Assembly (NCBI RefSeq): GCF_024054535.1
Contig: NZ_JAMXLV010000021.1
Coordinates: forward strand, 62,001-126,000
DNA from: Thermococcus alcaliphilus
GTDB lineage: Archaea; Methanobacteriota_B; Thermococci; Thermococcales; Thermococcaceae
Length of the DNA: 64,000 nt
Reading direction: 5' to 3'
Each line of letters starts with the position of its first letter. The stretch's first letter is position 1. Shown here piece after piece: positions 9,279 through 19,543 of this stretch. The notes below the pieces were generated by a model. That model worked only from the letters and a program-made list of their open reading frames with translations, ran no database searches and had not been told where the DNA came from. The translations under genes were made by a program, and so were the position numbers.

Positions 9279-10061
9279 TCAGTAGTTGCTGTCTAGCTCG
9301 CTGTAGTCCTCTTCCTTCTCTGGAACCTCCTCCGCTTCAGCCTCTTTCAATGCCTCCTCAAGACATTTGGCAACTTCTTCTTTGCTGATCTTCTTGAACT
9401 TCTTCTCCTTCACTGTGATTACTGCCACTTCAATGCTCTCTGGAGATGGCTCTTCCATTGTCTTTGCAAGAGCGAGCACTGCAAGCTTTATGGCATCTTC
9501 GAGTGTCATGTCATCCTTGTACTTTTCCTCAAATATTGCCATTGCCGTGTTTCTTCCGCTTCCTATTGCAACGGCTTTCCATTCAAAGTAAGCCCCACTC
9601 GGGTCAGTTTCAAACAGTTCGGGCTTTTCGTTTACGCCCGCCATTAAAAGGGCAGCACCAAAAGGTCTAACTCCACCGTATTGCGTGTGCATCTGCTTTA
9701 GGTCGCAAATCTTTTTCACTAAAACGGTGAGCGGAACGGGTTCTCCATAAGTAAGGCGATAAATCTGAGCCTCCAAACGTGCTCTATCAACAAGAACTCT
9801 TGCATCGGCTATTATTCCGCTTGAAGCTGCGGCTATATGGTCATCAATCTGGAAAATCTTCTCATAGCTTTCGGGCTCTATGAGCTTGCTCGTTACTCTC
9901 TTTTCTACAGCCAGAACAACACCGTCTTTACACTTTACCCCAACGGCAGTTGCTCCCCTCTTAACTGCCTCCCTAGCATACTGTACCTGGAAAAGTCTTC
10001 CATCAGGGCTGAAAACCGTTATTGCCCTATCATATCCAGCTTGCGGTGGTACAAACGCCAT
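9279..10061 (-). CDS. psmA: 20S proteasome subunit alpha
   Basis: A 260-residue alpha-type proteasome subunit. The N-terminus [20 protein letters not shown] is the alpha-specific gate and H0 helix that seals the 20S chamber and docks the PAN or Cdc48 ATPase. It lacks the Thr nucleophile of beta subunits, as expected. It ends with an acidic tail ([16 protein letters not shown]). An AGAGGTGA ribosome site precedes the ATG. It heads the exosome superoperon; a TTTATATAC-type promoter element lies near 10117-10126. A Cdc48 ATPase is also encoded in this window (43096-45606). Confidence 0.97.
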   Translation of the reverse strand: MAFVPPQAGYDRAITVFSPDGRLFQVQYAREAVKRGATAVGVKCKDGVVLAVEKRVTSKLIEPESYEKIFQIDDHIAAASSGIIADARVLVDRARLEAQIYRLTYGEPVPLTVLVKKICDLKQMHTQYGGVRPFGAALLMAGVNEKPELFETDPSGAYFEWKAVAIGSGRNTAMAIFEEKYKDDMTLEDAIKLAVLALAKTMEEPSPESIEVAVITVKEKKFKKISKEEVAKCLEEALKEAEAEEVPEKEEDYSELDSNY

Positions 10062-10171
10062 TTTTCATCACCTCTAAAGTTATCGTAATCGGCTATATTA
10101 GGAATTCCTCAATTCCCTTTATATACTCTCCGATGTGTAAGTTATCGGGTTGATAATTAAATTTTTCTATC

Positions 10172-10534
10172 CTATTTCCATCCAAACTCCCTTAAGAATT
10201 TTAGCTTGAGCCTCCTTATAGTTCCCGACACTCCAAGTGTTCTTATTATTGCTTTTGAACCGTTTATCTCGGTAACCAAAGTGAGAGCAAATCGGAGCTC
10301 TTCAACATATTTCCTATCGCATCTCACAATCCCAGTCTGGGTTTTTTCATCAAATTTTATAAACCAGGGTTTTACCCTCGCGGTACCGAGCTCGCCCAGA
10401 GTTCTAAGAGAGGCATCCCATATGGCTTTTTTTATCTCATCCTTTTTAAACTCCCTTTCCCCAATGATTTGAAAAGCTATGTAGCGGTGCTTATCCCTTA
10501 GTGTTGGGGGCAAGGTTTTTGGTTTCTCTCTCAT
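10172..10534 (-). CDS. rnp2: Ribonuclease P protein component 2 (Pop5)
   Basis: A 120-residue ferredoxin-like protein ([38 protein letters not shown]) that matches archaeal Pop5/Rnp2. With Rpp30 it supports the catalytic domain of RNase P RNA in removing tRNA 5' leaders. It is oriented with psmA, 110 bp upstream of it, and so may share the same transcription unit or have its own promoter. A second RNase P protein, component 4, is encoded at 50298-50666. The gene is divergent from the DUF763 gene with only 49 bp between starts. Confidence 0.95.
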   Translation of the reverse strand: MREKPKTLPPTLRDKHRYIAFQIIGEREFKKDEIKKAIWDASLRTLGELGTARVKPWFIKFDEKTQTGIVRCDRKYVEELRFALTLVTEINGSKAIIRTLGVSGTIRRLKLKFLREFGWK

Positions 10535-10583
10535 GAGAGAGCCTTCCGCATTTTGATTTATTAAATTATCTCAAAAACTTTTA

Positions 10584-11759
10584 ATGAGTGAAGCTCAATT
10601 ATTTATGATGAGAAGAGGAATTGCGGAGCTCCCACTTCACGGCGGACATGTGCCGAGATGGTTGGCTTTAAGAATGAAGAGGTTAGCCGAGCTTGTCTTA
10701 AAGCTTCTAGTCGATGAATACGGCACTCAAGGGGTTCTCGAAAGGCTAGCAGATCCAGTGTGGTTTCAAGCGCTTAACAATCTAATCGGCATGGACTGGG
10801 ATTCATCGGGCTCAACCACCGTGACAGCTGGAATTATAAAAGAAGTTCTCTCAAGAGAAGAGCTCGGAATAAAAGCCGCTGGTGGAAAAGGAGCAAAGAG
10901 CAGACAAACCCCAGAAGAGCTGAAGAAAATAAGCGAGATCTACGAGCTAAACCCCAACGATTACATAAAGACCTCCAAGCTCGTTGCGAAGGTTGACACC
11001 GTTGCCCTGCAAAACGGCTACCAGCTCTACCATCACGTTTTCTTTGTTGATGAAGAAGGGAGATGGGCAGTTGTGCAACAGGGAATGAACCCTTCGGTCA
11101 AACTCGCGAGAAGATACCACTGGTTTTCCGAGAAGGTGGAGTCCTTTACCCTTGAGCCTCACAAGGGCATAAGCGGGATAAAAAGCGAATATGCTCTGAA
11201 TACAATAGCTAAAGAGGCAAAAGAATATCAGAAAACTCTACTTGACCTAATAGCTGAAAGTCCAGCAAAGATTGAAAGAGAAGTCAAAAGCGTGGAAGCC
11301 ATAACAAGGGGATACGTACCGTTTTACAAGCCCTATGAAAAGAGAAAGGTTCTGCCTCTGGTAGAGAGGTACCAGAGCCTTGGAAAGCTTGAGCTCAACA
11401 AGAGGGCATTGGAGCTGGCAAGGGAGCTGAGTGTGAAGAATTATGATGAACTTTTGCTGATTAAAGGCTTAGGGCCGAGCACTCTGAGAGCCCTCTCCTT
11501 GGTTCTCGAGCTTATCTATGACGTTCATCCCTCATGGAAAGATCCGGTAACTCACCCGCCTGATCCATTCAAGTTCGCCTATGCTGTCGGTGGGAAGGAT
11601 AAAGTACCCTTCCCCGTTGAAAGAGGGACTTATGACGACTTGATATCATTTCTTGAGAAGCTCCTCGAAAAGGGCAAGGAGGAAAGAGAGCTCGTTAAAC
11701 AGGTGACGAAGATAAGCAAGAAGTGGAGGTTTCCCGAGGAGGAAAAGAGGGCTACTTGA
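10584..11759 (+). CDS. DUF763 domain protein
   Basis: A 391-residue protein; the DUF763 core starts with RRGIAELPLHGGHVPRWL and runs most of the length. It includes a helix-hairpin-helix-like segment near residues 290-310 (LLLIKGLGPSTLRALSLVLE), which suggests DNA binding. DUF763 is a conserved archaeal and thermophilic bacterial family of unknown biochemical role. The start is uncertain: the ATG at 10584 would need leaderless translation (TTATTAAATT lies about 25 bp upstream), while ATGs at 10605/10608 begin right at the conserved core but lack a good ribosome site. Confidence 0.85.
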   Translation: MSEAQLFMMRRGIAELPLHGGHVPRWLALRMKRLAELVLKLLVDEYGTQGVLERLADPVWFQALNNLIGMDWDSSGSTTVTAGIIKEVLSREELGIKAAGGKGAKSRQTPEELKKISEIYELNPNDYIKTSKLVAKVDTVALQNGYQLYHHVFFVDEEGRWAVVQQGMNPSVKLARRYHWFSEKVESFTLEPHKGISGIKSEYALNTIAKEAKEYQKTLLDLIAESPAKIEREVKSVEAITRGYVPFYKPYEKRKVLPLVERYQSLGKLELNKRALELARELSVKNYDELLLIKGLGPSTLRALSLVLELIYDVHPSWKDPVTHPPDPFKFAYAVGGKDKVPFPVERGTYDDLISFLEKLLEKGKEERELVKQVTKISKKWRFPEEEKRAT

Positions 11760-11956
11760 GAATGAGAACTTTCTTGGCGATGTGAACTTTTTAGATTTTC
11801 GTGCGGTTTTTCTACAGACTTTGTGCAATATACCTTATCAGCTGCACACCCCCCATAGAGAAGCCACTTCCAAAGTGGAACAACTCTGATCTTTGTTCCG
11901 GATTCGTTTATCTCCTCTTTTCCATGTATAATTCAATCAAGACTTTCCTATCTTTT

Positions 11957-11984
11957 AAAATAGCACTAATTTTCCGCCAGCGCT
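11957..11984 (+). repeat. Direct repeat copy A (AGCACT...TTCCGCCAGCGCT)
   Basis: This segment contains AGCACT, then 4 bp, then TTCCGCCAGCGCT. The same arrangement, with 5 bp between the two blocks, recurs at 12507-12533. The 13-bp right block is identical in both copies (11972-11984 and 12521-12533). The copies are about 550 bp apart in the same orientation. Confidence 0.85.
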
Positions 11985-11996
11985 GAAACGTTACCT

Positions 11997-12029
11997 CGCA
12001 AAGTTTCATCAAAGTTGGTGGTTCCTTTT
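11997..12029 (+). repeat. Left arm of 33-bp imperfect inverted repeat
   Basis: Compared with the reverse complement of 12242-12274, 29 of 33 bases match. This includes an unbroken 12-bp block GTGGTTCCTTTT at the inner end, plus AAGTTT and ATCAA. The arms are separated by about 212 bp. The arm starts 12 bp after direct repeat copy A. Confidence 0.85.
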
Positions 12030-12129
12030 CGTAGGGGTGGTTTGGAGGAGGATTTTCTTGAAAACGTTTCGTTTAATTGTGAATTCAAACTTTAGAGAAC
12101 CTAGCCTATAAGAGTTTACATTGTAAAAA

Positions 12130-12146
12130 GACGCCCGAAGGGCGTC
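12130..12146 (-). terminator. GC-rich hairpin followed by a T run (minus strand)
   Basis: On the minus strand, GACGCCC-TTC-GGGCGTC forms a perfect 7-bp stem with a 3-nt loop and is followed directly by TTTTT. It has the look of an intrinsic terminator or the 3' end of a small RNA read leftward. Archaeal termination mostly needs only the T run, so the hairpin itself may be an RNA-stability element. Confidence 0.45.
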
Positions 12147-12241
12147 AAAGTAAGAGAAACTCTCCTAAGATAGCTAGTATTTGTGGAATTCCATCCCAAA
12201 AGAGCCTTTTAGAGTGAAAATCCCTAGTAACAGGACAACAT

Positions 12242-12274
12242 AAAAGGAACCACGAACCTTGATCAAACTTCGCG
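12242..12274 (-). repeat. Right arm of 33-bp imperfect inverted repeat
   Basis: This is the partner of 11997-12029, with four mismatches in 33 positions when read on the opposite strand. It lies immediately upstream (plus-strand sense) of the small hairpin CAAACTTTT-GGA-AAAAGTTTG at 12283-12303. Confidence 0.85.
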
Positions 12275-12282
12275 CAGGCAAG

Positions 12283-12303
12283 CAAACTTTTGGAAAAAGT
12301 TTG
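12283..12303. repeat. Perfect 9-bp hairpin
   Basis: CAAACTTTT and AAAAGTTTG are separated by GGA, making a perfect 9-bp AT-rich stem with a 3-nt loop. It adjoins the right arm of the inverted repeat. Confidence 0.6.
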
Positions 12304-12403
12304 ACCAAAAGAGTTCCCTTCTTACTAACAGGCAAAAACCAGTTGTGCACTACTCAAAAGCACTTTTAAAGGGGTTTACTTCCTAAATACACACTTTCAG
12401 ATA

Positions 12404-12452
12404 GGTTTCAATCCAATTTTAGCGTCCACAGGACGCTTTCCTGAGTGAAACC
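12404..12452. repeat. Two-tier hairpin
   Basis: The outer arms GGTTTCA (12404-12410) and TGAAACC (12446-12452) pair perfectly. They enclose a second perfect stem, AGCGTCC (12421-12427) with GGACGCT (12431-12437), closed by a 3-nt loop ACA. The two stems are separated by an asymmetric internal loop of 10 and 8 bases. It could be part of a structured RNA; the strand is unknown. Confidence 0.55.
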
Positions 12453-12506
12453 CTCATAAAAGAGCATGCAAACAAGAAACCCAACTCATTTATTGTAAAT
12501 CCTTAG

Positions 12507-12533
12507 AAAAGCACTTAACATTCCGCCAGCGCT
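12507..12533 (+). repeat. Direct repeat copy B, next to tRNA-Val
   Basis: This is the second copy of the AGCACT...TTCCGCCAGCGCT unit (see 11957-11984). It ends 20 bp from the CCA end of the tRNA-Val gene, so the two direct repeats bracket most of the gene-free region. Confidence 0.85.
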
Positions 12534-12553
12534 TACGCAGGTAAGGGCTGTTA

Positions 12554-12631
12554 TGGTGGGCCCGCGGGGATTCGAACCCCGGACCTCCACCTCGTAAGGG
12601 TGGCGTCATAACCAGTCTAGACCACGGGCCC
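12554..12631 (-). tRNA. tRNA-Val (anticodon TAC)
   Basis: On the minus strand, a complete cloverleaf can be drawn. The 7-bp acceptor stem GGGCCCG/CGGGCCC is followed by the discriminator A and an encoded CCA. The anticodon stem is CCACC/GGTGG with loop CTTACGA, so the anticodon is TAC (valine). The T arm is CCGGGGTTCGAATCCCCG. No intron is seen. A TATA-like TTTATATTTAAAC lies at about 12650-12662, the right distance upstream. Confidence 0.97.
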
Positions 12632-12673
12632 GCCCAAACCATTAAAGTTGAAGTTTAAATATAAATCTTTCGC

Positions 12674-13618
12674 TCATGGAGTTTTCTTGAGCATCTCTTT
12701 AACAACTTCCGCTATAGCCCTTGCAACCGTCGGTGGAACCGACTCCCCAACGCTGTCATACTGCACGTTTCTTCCCCCAAGGAAGATGTGATAGTCCGGA
12801 TAACCCACAAGCCTCGCCTGCTCTCTAACCGTCAAAAGCCTGTCCTCAAAGGGATGGATAAATCTGCTCGTCCCCCTAACCGTTGGGGCGGGCTTATAAG
12901 GGTGTAATCTTATCCAGTTCTTAAATCTACCTCCAAAGGAGTGCAAAGCCTCTCCCCATCCAAGCTTCGCAATTGCTCTTCTTTTCTTGGCCGAAAGCGG
13001 AACGTATTCGTGGTTTGGAATTTCTTCTTCAGAGAATCGTGGATCGGGAAGATCGCCTATTGCATCCCAGACCGTGAGCTTCTCATTGACCTTCGGAGGA
13101 TTCAAAGGCACGTTGGATATGAAGACCCTCTTCCTTATCTGGGGCGTTCCATAATCATAGGCATCCAATATGTTGAAATAAACCTCATAACCAGCTTTTT
13201 TGAACTCCTTTTGGAGGGCTTCTCTCAGAGGGCCTTCCATAACCTGAGGAACTTCCTCCATAACGAAAATTGTTGGCTTAAAAGCCTTCAAAAATCTGAT
13301 AAAATGGAGAACCAATCTGCCAATTGGATCATTGTAAAGCCTGTCGAGGGGGTTCTCCTTCCTCTTCAGGTTTATTGCGGTAAAGGGCTCACAGGGAGGA
13401 CCGCCTATAATCACTTCAACTTCTCCAATCTCCCTTTTGAGCTTCTCCGCATCGAGCCTCTTGATGTCCTCAACAAAGACAATCGTTTCGGGAAAATTGA
13501 TCTGATAGGTCTTTGCTTTTGGAGGAAAGTTCTCTACAGCGGCGACTATCTCAAATCCCTCTTCTCTAAATCCTCTGCTGAATCCCCCCGCACCTGCGAA
13601 GAGATCTATTACCTTCAT
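12674..13618 (-). CDS. DNA (cytosine-5) methyltransferase, no restriction partner nearby
   Basis: A 314-residue C5 methyltransferase. Motif I is DLFAGAGGFSRGF (residues 5-17, S-adenosylmethionine binding), motif II ENF (29-31), motif IV GGPPCEPF (72-79) with catalytic Cys76, motif VI EEVPQV (121-126), motif VIII near TPQIRKRVF, and motifs IX/X near the C-terminus (LTVREQARLVGYP; SVGESVPPTVARAIAE). Motif VI has EEV where ENV is usual. The true start is ATG 13618 at MKVIDLFAG; the frame stays open 201 bp further upstream across the promoter. No endonuclease gene adjoins it. A GCTTTTATACC TATA element lies near 13635-13646. Confidence 0.95.
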   Translation of the reverse strand: MKVIDLFAGAGGFSRGFREEGFEIVAAVENFPPKAKTYQINFPETIVFVEDIKRLDAEKLKREIGEVEVIIGGPPCEPFTAINLKRKENPLDRLYNDPIGRLVLHFIRFLKAFKPTIFVMEEVPQVMEGPLREALQKEFKKAGYEVYFNILDAYDYGTPQIRKRVFISNVPLNPPKVNEKLTVWDAIGDLPDPRFSEEEIPNHEYVPLSAKKRRAIAKLGWGEALHSFGGRFKNWIRLHPYKPAPTVRGTSRFIHPFEDRLLTVREQARLVGYPDYHIFLGGRNVQYDSVGESVPPTVARAIAEVVKEMLKKTP

Positions 13619-13688
13619 CCATCCACCGAAAAGGGTATAAAAGCTAAGCTTTATAAGGTTTTCAAAGTACTCAAGAGAGGCGAGACCG

Positions 13689-13976
13689 GTGGAGCGAGAG
13701 ATCACCGAAGAGAAGCTTAAAAAGTATTTTGAAATCACAAGAGAAGCCCTTGAAAAGCTTGAGATAGCAGTCCATGAAAAAAGCCTCCTCTTCTCTGTAG
13801 CGCAAGACTTTTTAACCATGGCAAAAAGCTACTATAGCGACGCTGAATACTACTACAAGAAAGGGGACTACGTCACAGCATTTGCCGCTTTGAACTACGC
13901 ACATGGCTTTATTGACGCAGGGGTAAGGCTTGGAGTGTTTAAAGGTGAAGATGACAGACTATTTGCATTCGGGTGA
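13689..13976 (+). CDS. DUF357 domain protein
   Basis: A 95-residue helical protein (EKLKKYFEITREALEKLEIA; DAEYYYKKGDYVTAFAALNYAHGFIDAGVRLG). The last segment is the DUF357 signature, a conserved archaeal helical family of unknown function. The start is a GTG at 13689; no in-frame ATG lies near. A TATA-like GCTTTATAAGG at about 13650-13660 serves it, back to back with the methyltransferase promoter. It ends 5 bp before the UPF0212 gene, so the two form an operon. Confidence 0.8.
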   Translation: MEREITEEKLKKYFEITREALEKLEIAVHEKSLLFSVAQDFLTMAKSYYSDAEYYYKKGDYVTAFAALNYAHGFIDAGVRLGVFKGEDDRLFAFG

Positions 13977-13981
13977 GGAAG

Positions 13982-14374
13982 ATGGGAGATTATATAGTCG
14001 TCCTTGAAGCTCCAATAATAGTGAGAGACGTTGAAAGTGCCGAAGATGCGATAAACGTTGCCGTATCAAAGGTGGCAAAGGCACTAAACAAGGAAAAACT
14101 CGACTTTGTGAGGGTTGAAATCGGCTATTCACAATGCCCTGTTTGTGGGTCACCATTTGAGAGCGCGTTTGTTATCGGGAATGTGGGCTTGGTTGGAATT
14201 TACCTAACGCTTAAGGTGTTCAATGCTCAAAGCCTTGAGCACGCGGAGAGGATAGCCAAAGCCGTTGTTGGAAAAGCCCTAAAAAAAGTACCTTTAAAAG
14301 TTTTTGAGATTAAAGAGCTCCACAACGGAAAAGAAAAAGAGGGGATAGAGATAAACGATAACAACGGCGTTTGA
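13982..14374 (+). CDS. UPF0212 (DUF555) family protein
   Basis: A 130-residue protein beginning MGDYIVVLEAPIIVRDVESA, with one CPVCG motif at about residues 46-50. Its length and sequence match the archaeal UPF0212/DUF555 family, whose function is not known. The start is ATG 13982 behind GGTGAGG; the in-frame GTG at 13973 is part of the ribosome site. It is co-transcribed with the DUF357 gene. A single Cys pair suggests shared metal binding in an oligomer, which is inference only. Confidence 0.88.
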   Translation: MGDYIVVLEAPIIVRDVESAEDAINVAVSKVAKALNKEKLDFVRVEIGYSQCPVCGSPFESAFVIGNVGLVGIYLTLKVFNAQSLEHAERIAKAVVGKALKKVPLKVFEIKELHNGKEKEGIEINDNNGV

Positions 14375-14445
14375 GTTTTACAGCCTTTTTTTCATTTTTC
14401 GCTGGGATTTATAATTTGGAGTTTATCGTTTTTAGCTTTTTCTAA

Positions 14446-16970
<2,525 letters not shown>

Positions 16971-17086
16971 TCCCACCACCAAGCGAGATAGAGGGGTCAT
17001 GGTTTTAAGGATTTTGGAAAGGGAAAAGATTTATAAGCAAATCCCTAAAATGCCCATAGGGTTAAGATCATCATGAGGTGAGAGTT

Positions 17087-17479
17087 ATGGCTATCTGGCA
17101 GGGAAGATCACTCAAAAAGCCTTCAGGTGGAAGGATTATACTCGCAAGAAAGAAGAGAAAGAGGGAACTCGGAAGAGAACCAGCCTTTACAAGGGTAGTT
17201 GAAGACAAAGAAGAGAGGAAGATAATCAGAACATACGGCGGCAACAGAAAGGTCAGACTCGTAAAGGCACTCTATGCAAACGTTTTCGAAAACGGAAAGG
17301 GTAAGAAGGTAAAGATAATCAGCGTAGTTGAGAACCCAGCCAACAGGCAGTACGTAAGAAGAAACATCATCACAAAGGGTGCAATAATCCAGACAGAGAT
17401 TGGAAAGGCAATCGTTACCTCAAGACCAGGCCAAGATGGTGTTGTAAACGCAGTTCTCATTAAGGAAGAAAACGCATGA
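17087..17479 (+). CDS. rps8e: Small ribosomal subunit protein S8e (eS8)
   Basis: A 130-residue basic protein with the eS8 N-terminus [17 protein letters not shown] and the conserved core [20 protein letters not shown]. It is a 30S ribosomal protein present in archaea and eukaryotes. The start is ATG 17087 behind GAGGTGAG; the GTG at 17078 belongs to that site. It shares the short region near 17025-17035 (TTTATAAGC) with the divergent membrane-protein gene, which has its TATA on the other strand. It is apparently monocistronic, ahead of a membrane-anchored zinc-ribbon gene. Confidence 0.97.
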   Translation: MAIWQGRSLKKPSGGRIILARKKRKRELGREPAFTRVVEDKEERKIIRTYGGNRKVRLVKALYANVFENGKGKKVKIISVVENPANRQYVRRNIITKGAIIQTEIGKAIVTSRPGQDGVVNAVLIKEENA

Positions 17480-17542
17480 GTTCTTCTCTTTTTCTGCGAA
17501 CCTTTTATATATTCTGAACCCCTATTTATTCCGGTGTGAGTA

Positions 17543-18436
17543 ATGGAATACTCGCGCATTGAAAAGATACTCGCGAGTTTGTTTGTCGTTTTTCTTCTTC
17601 TGGCGAGCATAAACTTTCTCAGAGAGCTTGAGAACATTCCCCAAAGACCAAATTATGAATATTATCAAGAGAAGTATGGGATAAAGGCTCTTCTCGAAAA
17701 CCAAAGCCGCTTAATGGAACTTGACAGACAGCTATTTGAGGTATATCAAAAGGCAGAGGGCAACCTAACCGAAGCTGAGAGAGTTTACCTCTTCAAAAGA
17801 GAAGAATATAGAGTTGCACTCGAGAGCGGGAACACAACAGAGGAACTAAAGACAGAATACCTAAAAGCCAAAGAAGAATACGAGAGAGCCTACTTCCAAT
17901 ACCTTGGGGCAAAAAGTGCATACGAACAAACGCATGAAAAACTGGAAGAGCTTAACTCAAAAATCCAAGAGCTCATGCAGAAGGCAAATGAGGAATATAG
18001 AAGAGCTTACAACGCCTACAGGCTTAAAGCTCTAATTTTAAAACTTTTATTTGCCGTTCCGATTTTCATAGCATCGCTTTTACTCCTTCGGAGGTACAAA
18101 AACATCTACACTTCATCTTTGATAGCGTATTCTTCGCTGTTGCTTATCTATCTCCTCCTCTCTGCAATATGGAGTACAGTCCAGCTTATAGGCTTAAGTC
18201 TCTTTGGAGCATTTGCAACGCTTTTAGCGCTCTATTACTTGAGAAAGGAGTACTTCAAGCCTGAAAGGGTGTATAAAAGGAGAATCGCCCAAAATAAGTG
18301 CTACAACTGCGGCTTTCCTATAAAGGACGATTATCTTTACTGCCCTAACTGTGGAGCAAAACTAAAAGAAAAGTGCGAGCACTGTGGAGCCCTAAAGCCT
18401 ATTCACCTTCAATTTTGCCCATACTGTGGGCAATAG
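17543..18436 (+). CDS. Membrane-anchored coiled-coil protein with C-terminal double zinc ribbon
   Basis: A 297-residue protein. One N-terminal membrane helix (ILASLFVVFLLLASINFL, about residues 9-26) is followed by a long charged coiled coil (about 40-160), then two or three membrane helices (about 168-240). The cytosolic tail carries four CxxC knuckles in the last 50 residues (CYNCG, CPNCG, CEHCG, CPYCG), enough for two zinc ribbons. No enzyme motif is present. The layout suggests a membrane sensor or scaffold, but its function is unknown. The last 38 bp overlap the opposing Nog1 gene, so the final zinc knuckle is encoded inside the overlap. Confidence 0.8.
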   Translation: MEYSRIEKILASLFVVFLLLASINFLRELENIPQRPNYEYYQEKYGIKALLENQSRLMELDRQLFEVYQKAEGNLTEAERVYLFKREEYRVALESGNTTEELKTEYLKAKEEYERAYFQYLGAKSAYEQTHEKLEELNSKIQELMQKANEEYRRAYNAYRLKALILKLLFAVPIFIASLLLLRRYKNIYTSSLIAYSSLLLIYLLLSAIWSTVQLIGLSLFGAFATLLALYYLRKEYFKPERVYKRRIAQNKCYNCGFPIKDDYLYCPNCGAKLKEKCEHCGALKPIHLQFCPYCGQ

Positions 18437-19454
18437 CTTCCATTTCTGGTTTTAGTATTTTTATTACCCTTTCCTTTAGCTCTTCTATTCCAATTCCCTT
18501 TTCAGCAGAAATCCTCAGGGGTTTGATTCCCTTAGCTCTGAGGAATTCCTCGATCTTTTTTATCTTTTCCTCATCTGCAATGTCTATCTTGTTGAGGACC
18601 ACTATAAACGGGAACTCCCCAAATTCTTCGTAGATTTCCTCAAAAAGGTGCATTTGCTCCTCTATTGGGAAACCACAGTACTCACTCGGATCAAAGATGT
18701 AAATTATCAGCTTACCGAGATGCTTTAACGCCAAAATCGCCTGCTTCTCTATTTCATTTCTCTCGCTCAATGGTCTGTCCAAGAGACCGGGAGTGTCTAT
18801 AACCTGATACTTCATCCAGTGCTCCTCGAACTGCCCAACGTTTATACCCTTCGTCGTGAAAGGATAACTCGCCACTTCAGGCTTGGCGTTTGTGAGTTTT
18901 CTAAGCAGTGTGGATTTTCCAACGTTTGGGTGGCCGGCTATCACTATAGTGGGAAGGCTGAGGTCAATTACGGGCATATCTTTGAGAACGTCCCTGGCTT
19001 TGTTTAGGTATTCGAGGTTTTCGGCTATGTCCTTTATAACGCTTGCAACCCTGCCGTAAAATTCCCTTCTCAGCTGTGCAATCTCCTTTGGATCCCTGGA
19101 ATACCTAATCTTTTCTACGTATCTCTCTTCAAGTGTCCTTATGGTCTTTATCGCCCAGTTTATTGAAGCAAGAGCCTTATGGAAGGTTCTCTTATCAACC
19201 AGCGTGTCAAGAAGCTCCTGATAAAAAGGAGGTAGCGTTGAAACCCCAGGAGTCCTGTCAAGGACTTTCCTTAGGTTGTCCCTAATAACGTTTGAGACGG
19301 TTCTTATTCTAAGCTCCTCCCTCTGCCTAGCTTTACTAACTACACTTCCCCTTGGATTAAAGGCAGAGGCAGCTTTCTCAGCTCGCCTAAAAGCCTTGTC
19401 AATGATCTCATCCGCAAGAAGTATTGTTGGCATCTTTTCAAATGGATTTTTCAT
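18399..19454 (-). CDS. Nog1-like ribosome biogenesis GTPase
   Basis: A 351-residue GTPase of the Obg/Nog1 family. An N-terminal helical domain (about residues 1-165) precedes the G domain with GHPNVGKST (174-182, G1), DTPG (220-223, G3) and NKID (about 290, G4). Nog1 proteins act late in large-subunit assembly. It lacks the long C-terminal extension of eukaryotic Nog1, as expected for archaea. A ribosome site (GGTGAGAGATC) precedes the ATG. Its 3' end overlaps the zinc-ribbon gene on the other strand by 38 bp. Confidence 0.93.
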   Translation of the reverse strand: MKNPFEKMPTILLADEIIDKAFRRAEKAASAFNPRGSVVSKARQREELRIRTVSNVIRDNLRKVLDRTPGVSTLPPFYQELLDTLVDKRTFHKALASINWAIKTIRTLEERYVEKIRYSRDPKEIAQLRREFYGRVASVIKDIAENLEYLNKARDVLKDMPVIDLSLPTIVIAGHPNVGKSTLLRKLTNAKPEVASYPFTTKGINVGQFEEHWMKYQVIDTPGLLDRPLSERNEIEKQAILALKHLGKLIIYIFDPSEYCGFPIEEQMHLFEEIYEEFGEFPFIVVLNKIDIADEEKIKKIEEFLRAKGIKPLRISAEKGIGIEELKERVIKILKPEMEAIAHSMGKIEGE

Positions 19455-19543
19455 GATCTCTCACCTTTCCTATTTTTCTCGCCGTTAGTGACTCTCTCAA
19501 TAGGTTTTTAAAGATGTTGATCAAATTTCTTAAGAGGGAGAAA

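Larger units (their letters stand above)
11760..12553. other. Repeat-rich gene-free region beside tRNA-Val
   Basis: About 790 bp without a convincing gene, by far the longest such stretch in the window. It holds a near-perfect long inverted repeat, a 13-bp exact direct repeat, and three hairpins (listed separately). On the minus strand, a frame of about 60 codons without an ATG ends in TGA exactly before the hairpin at 12130-12146. Short translated similarity across the two inverted arms (AKFDQGSWFLL versus AKFHQSWWFLF) suggests copies of one decayed or non-coding repeat. A 61-codon plus-strand frame at 11801-11986 looks spurious. It may be remnants of a mobile or dispersed element; not proven. 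Confidence 0.6.

Noticed and set aside
11890-11910. Partial tRNA-Val copy as an attachment site
   Set aside because: Only a match of about nine bases (CCGGATTCG) to the T arm; too short to support an att site.
11801-11986. A 61-codon plus-strand frame (MRFFYRLCAIYL...) in the gene-free stretch
   Set aside because: No ribosome site, odd composition, and it runs into direct repeat copy A; probably a chance frame in repeat DNA.
12400-12460. Possible CRISPR repeat (GTTTCAATCC-like string)
   Set aside because: Only one copy, with no regular spacer-repeat spacing; the string is one arm of a hairpin.
13619-13819. N-terminal extension of the C5 methyltransferase
   Set aside because: The extra 67 codons cross two promoters and the divergent gene; motif I begins right after ATG 13618.
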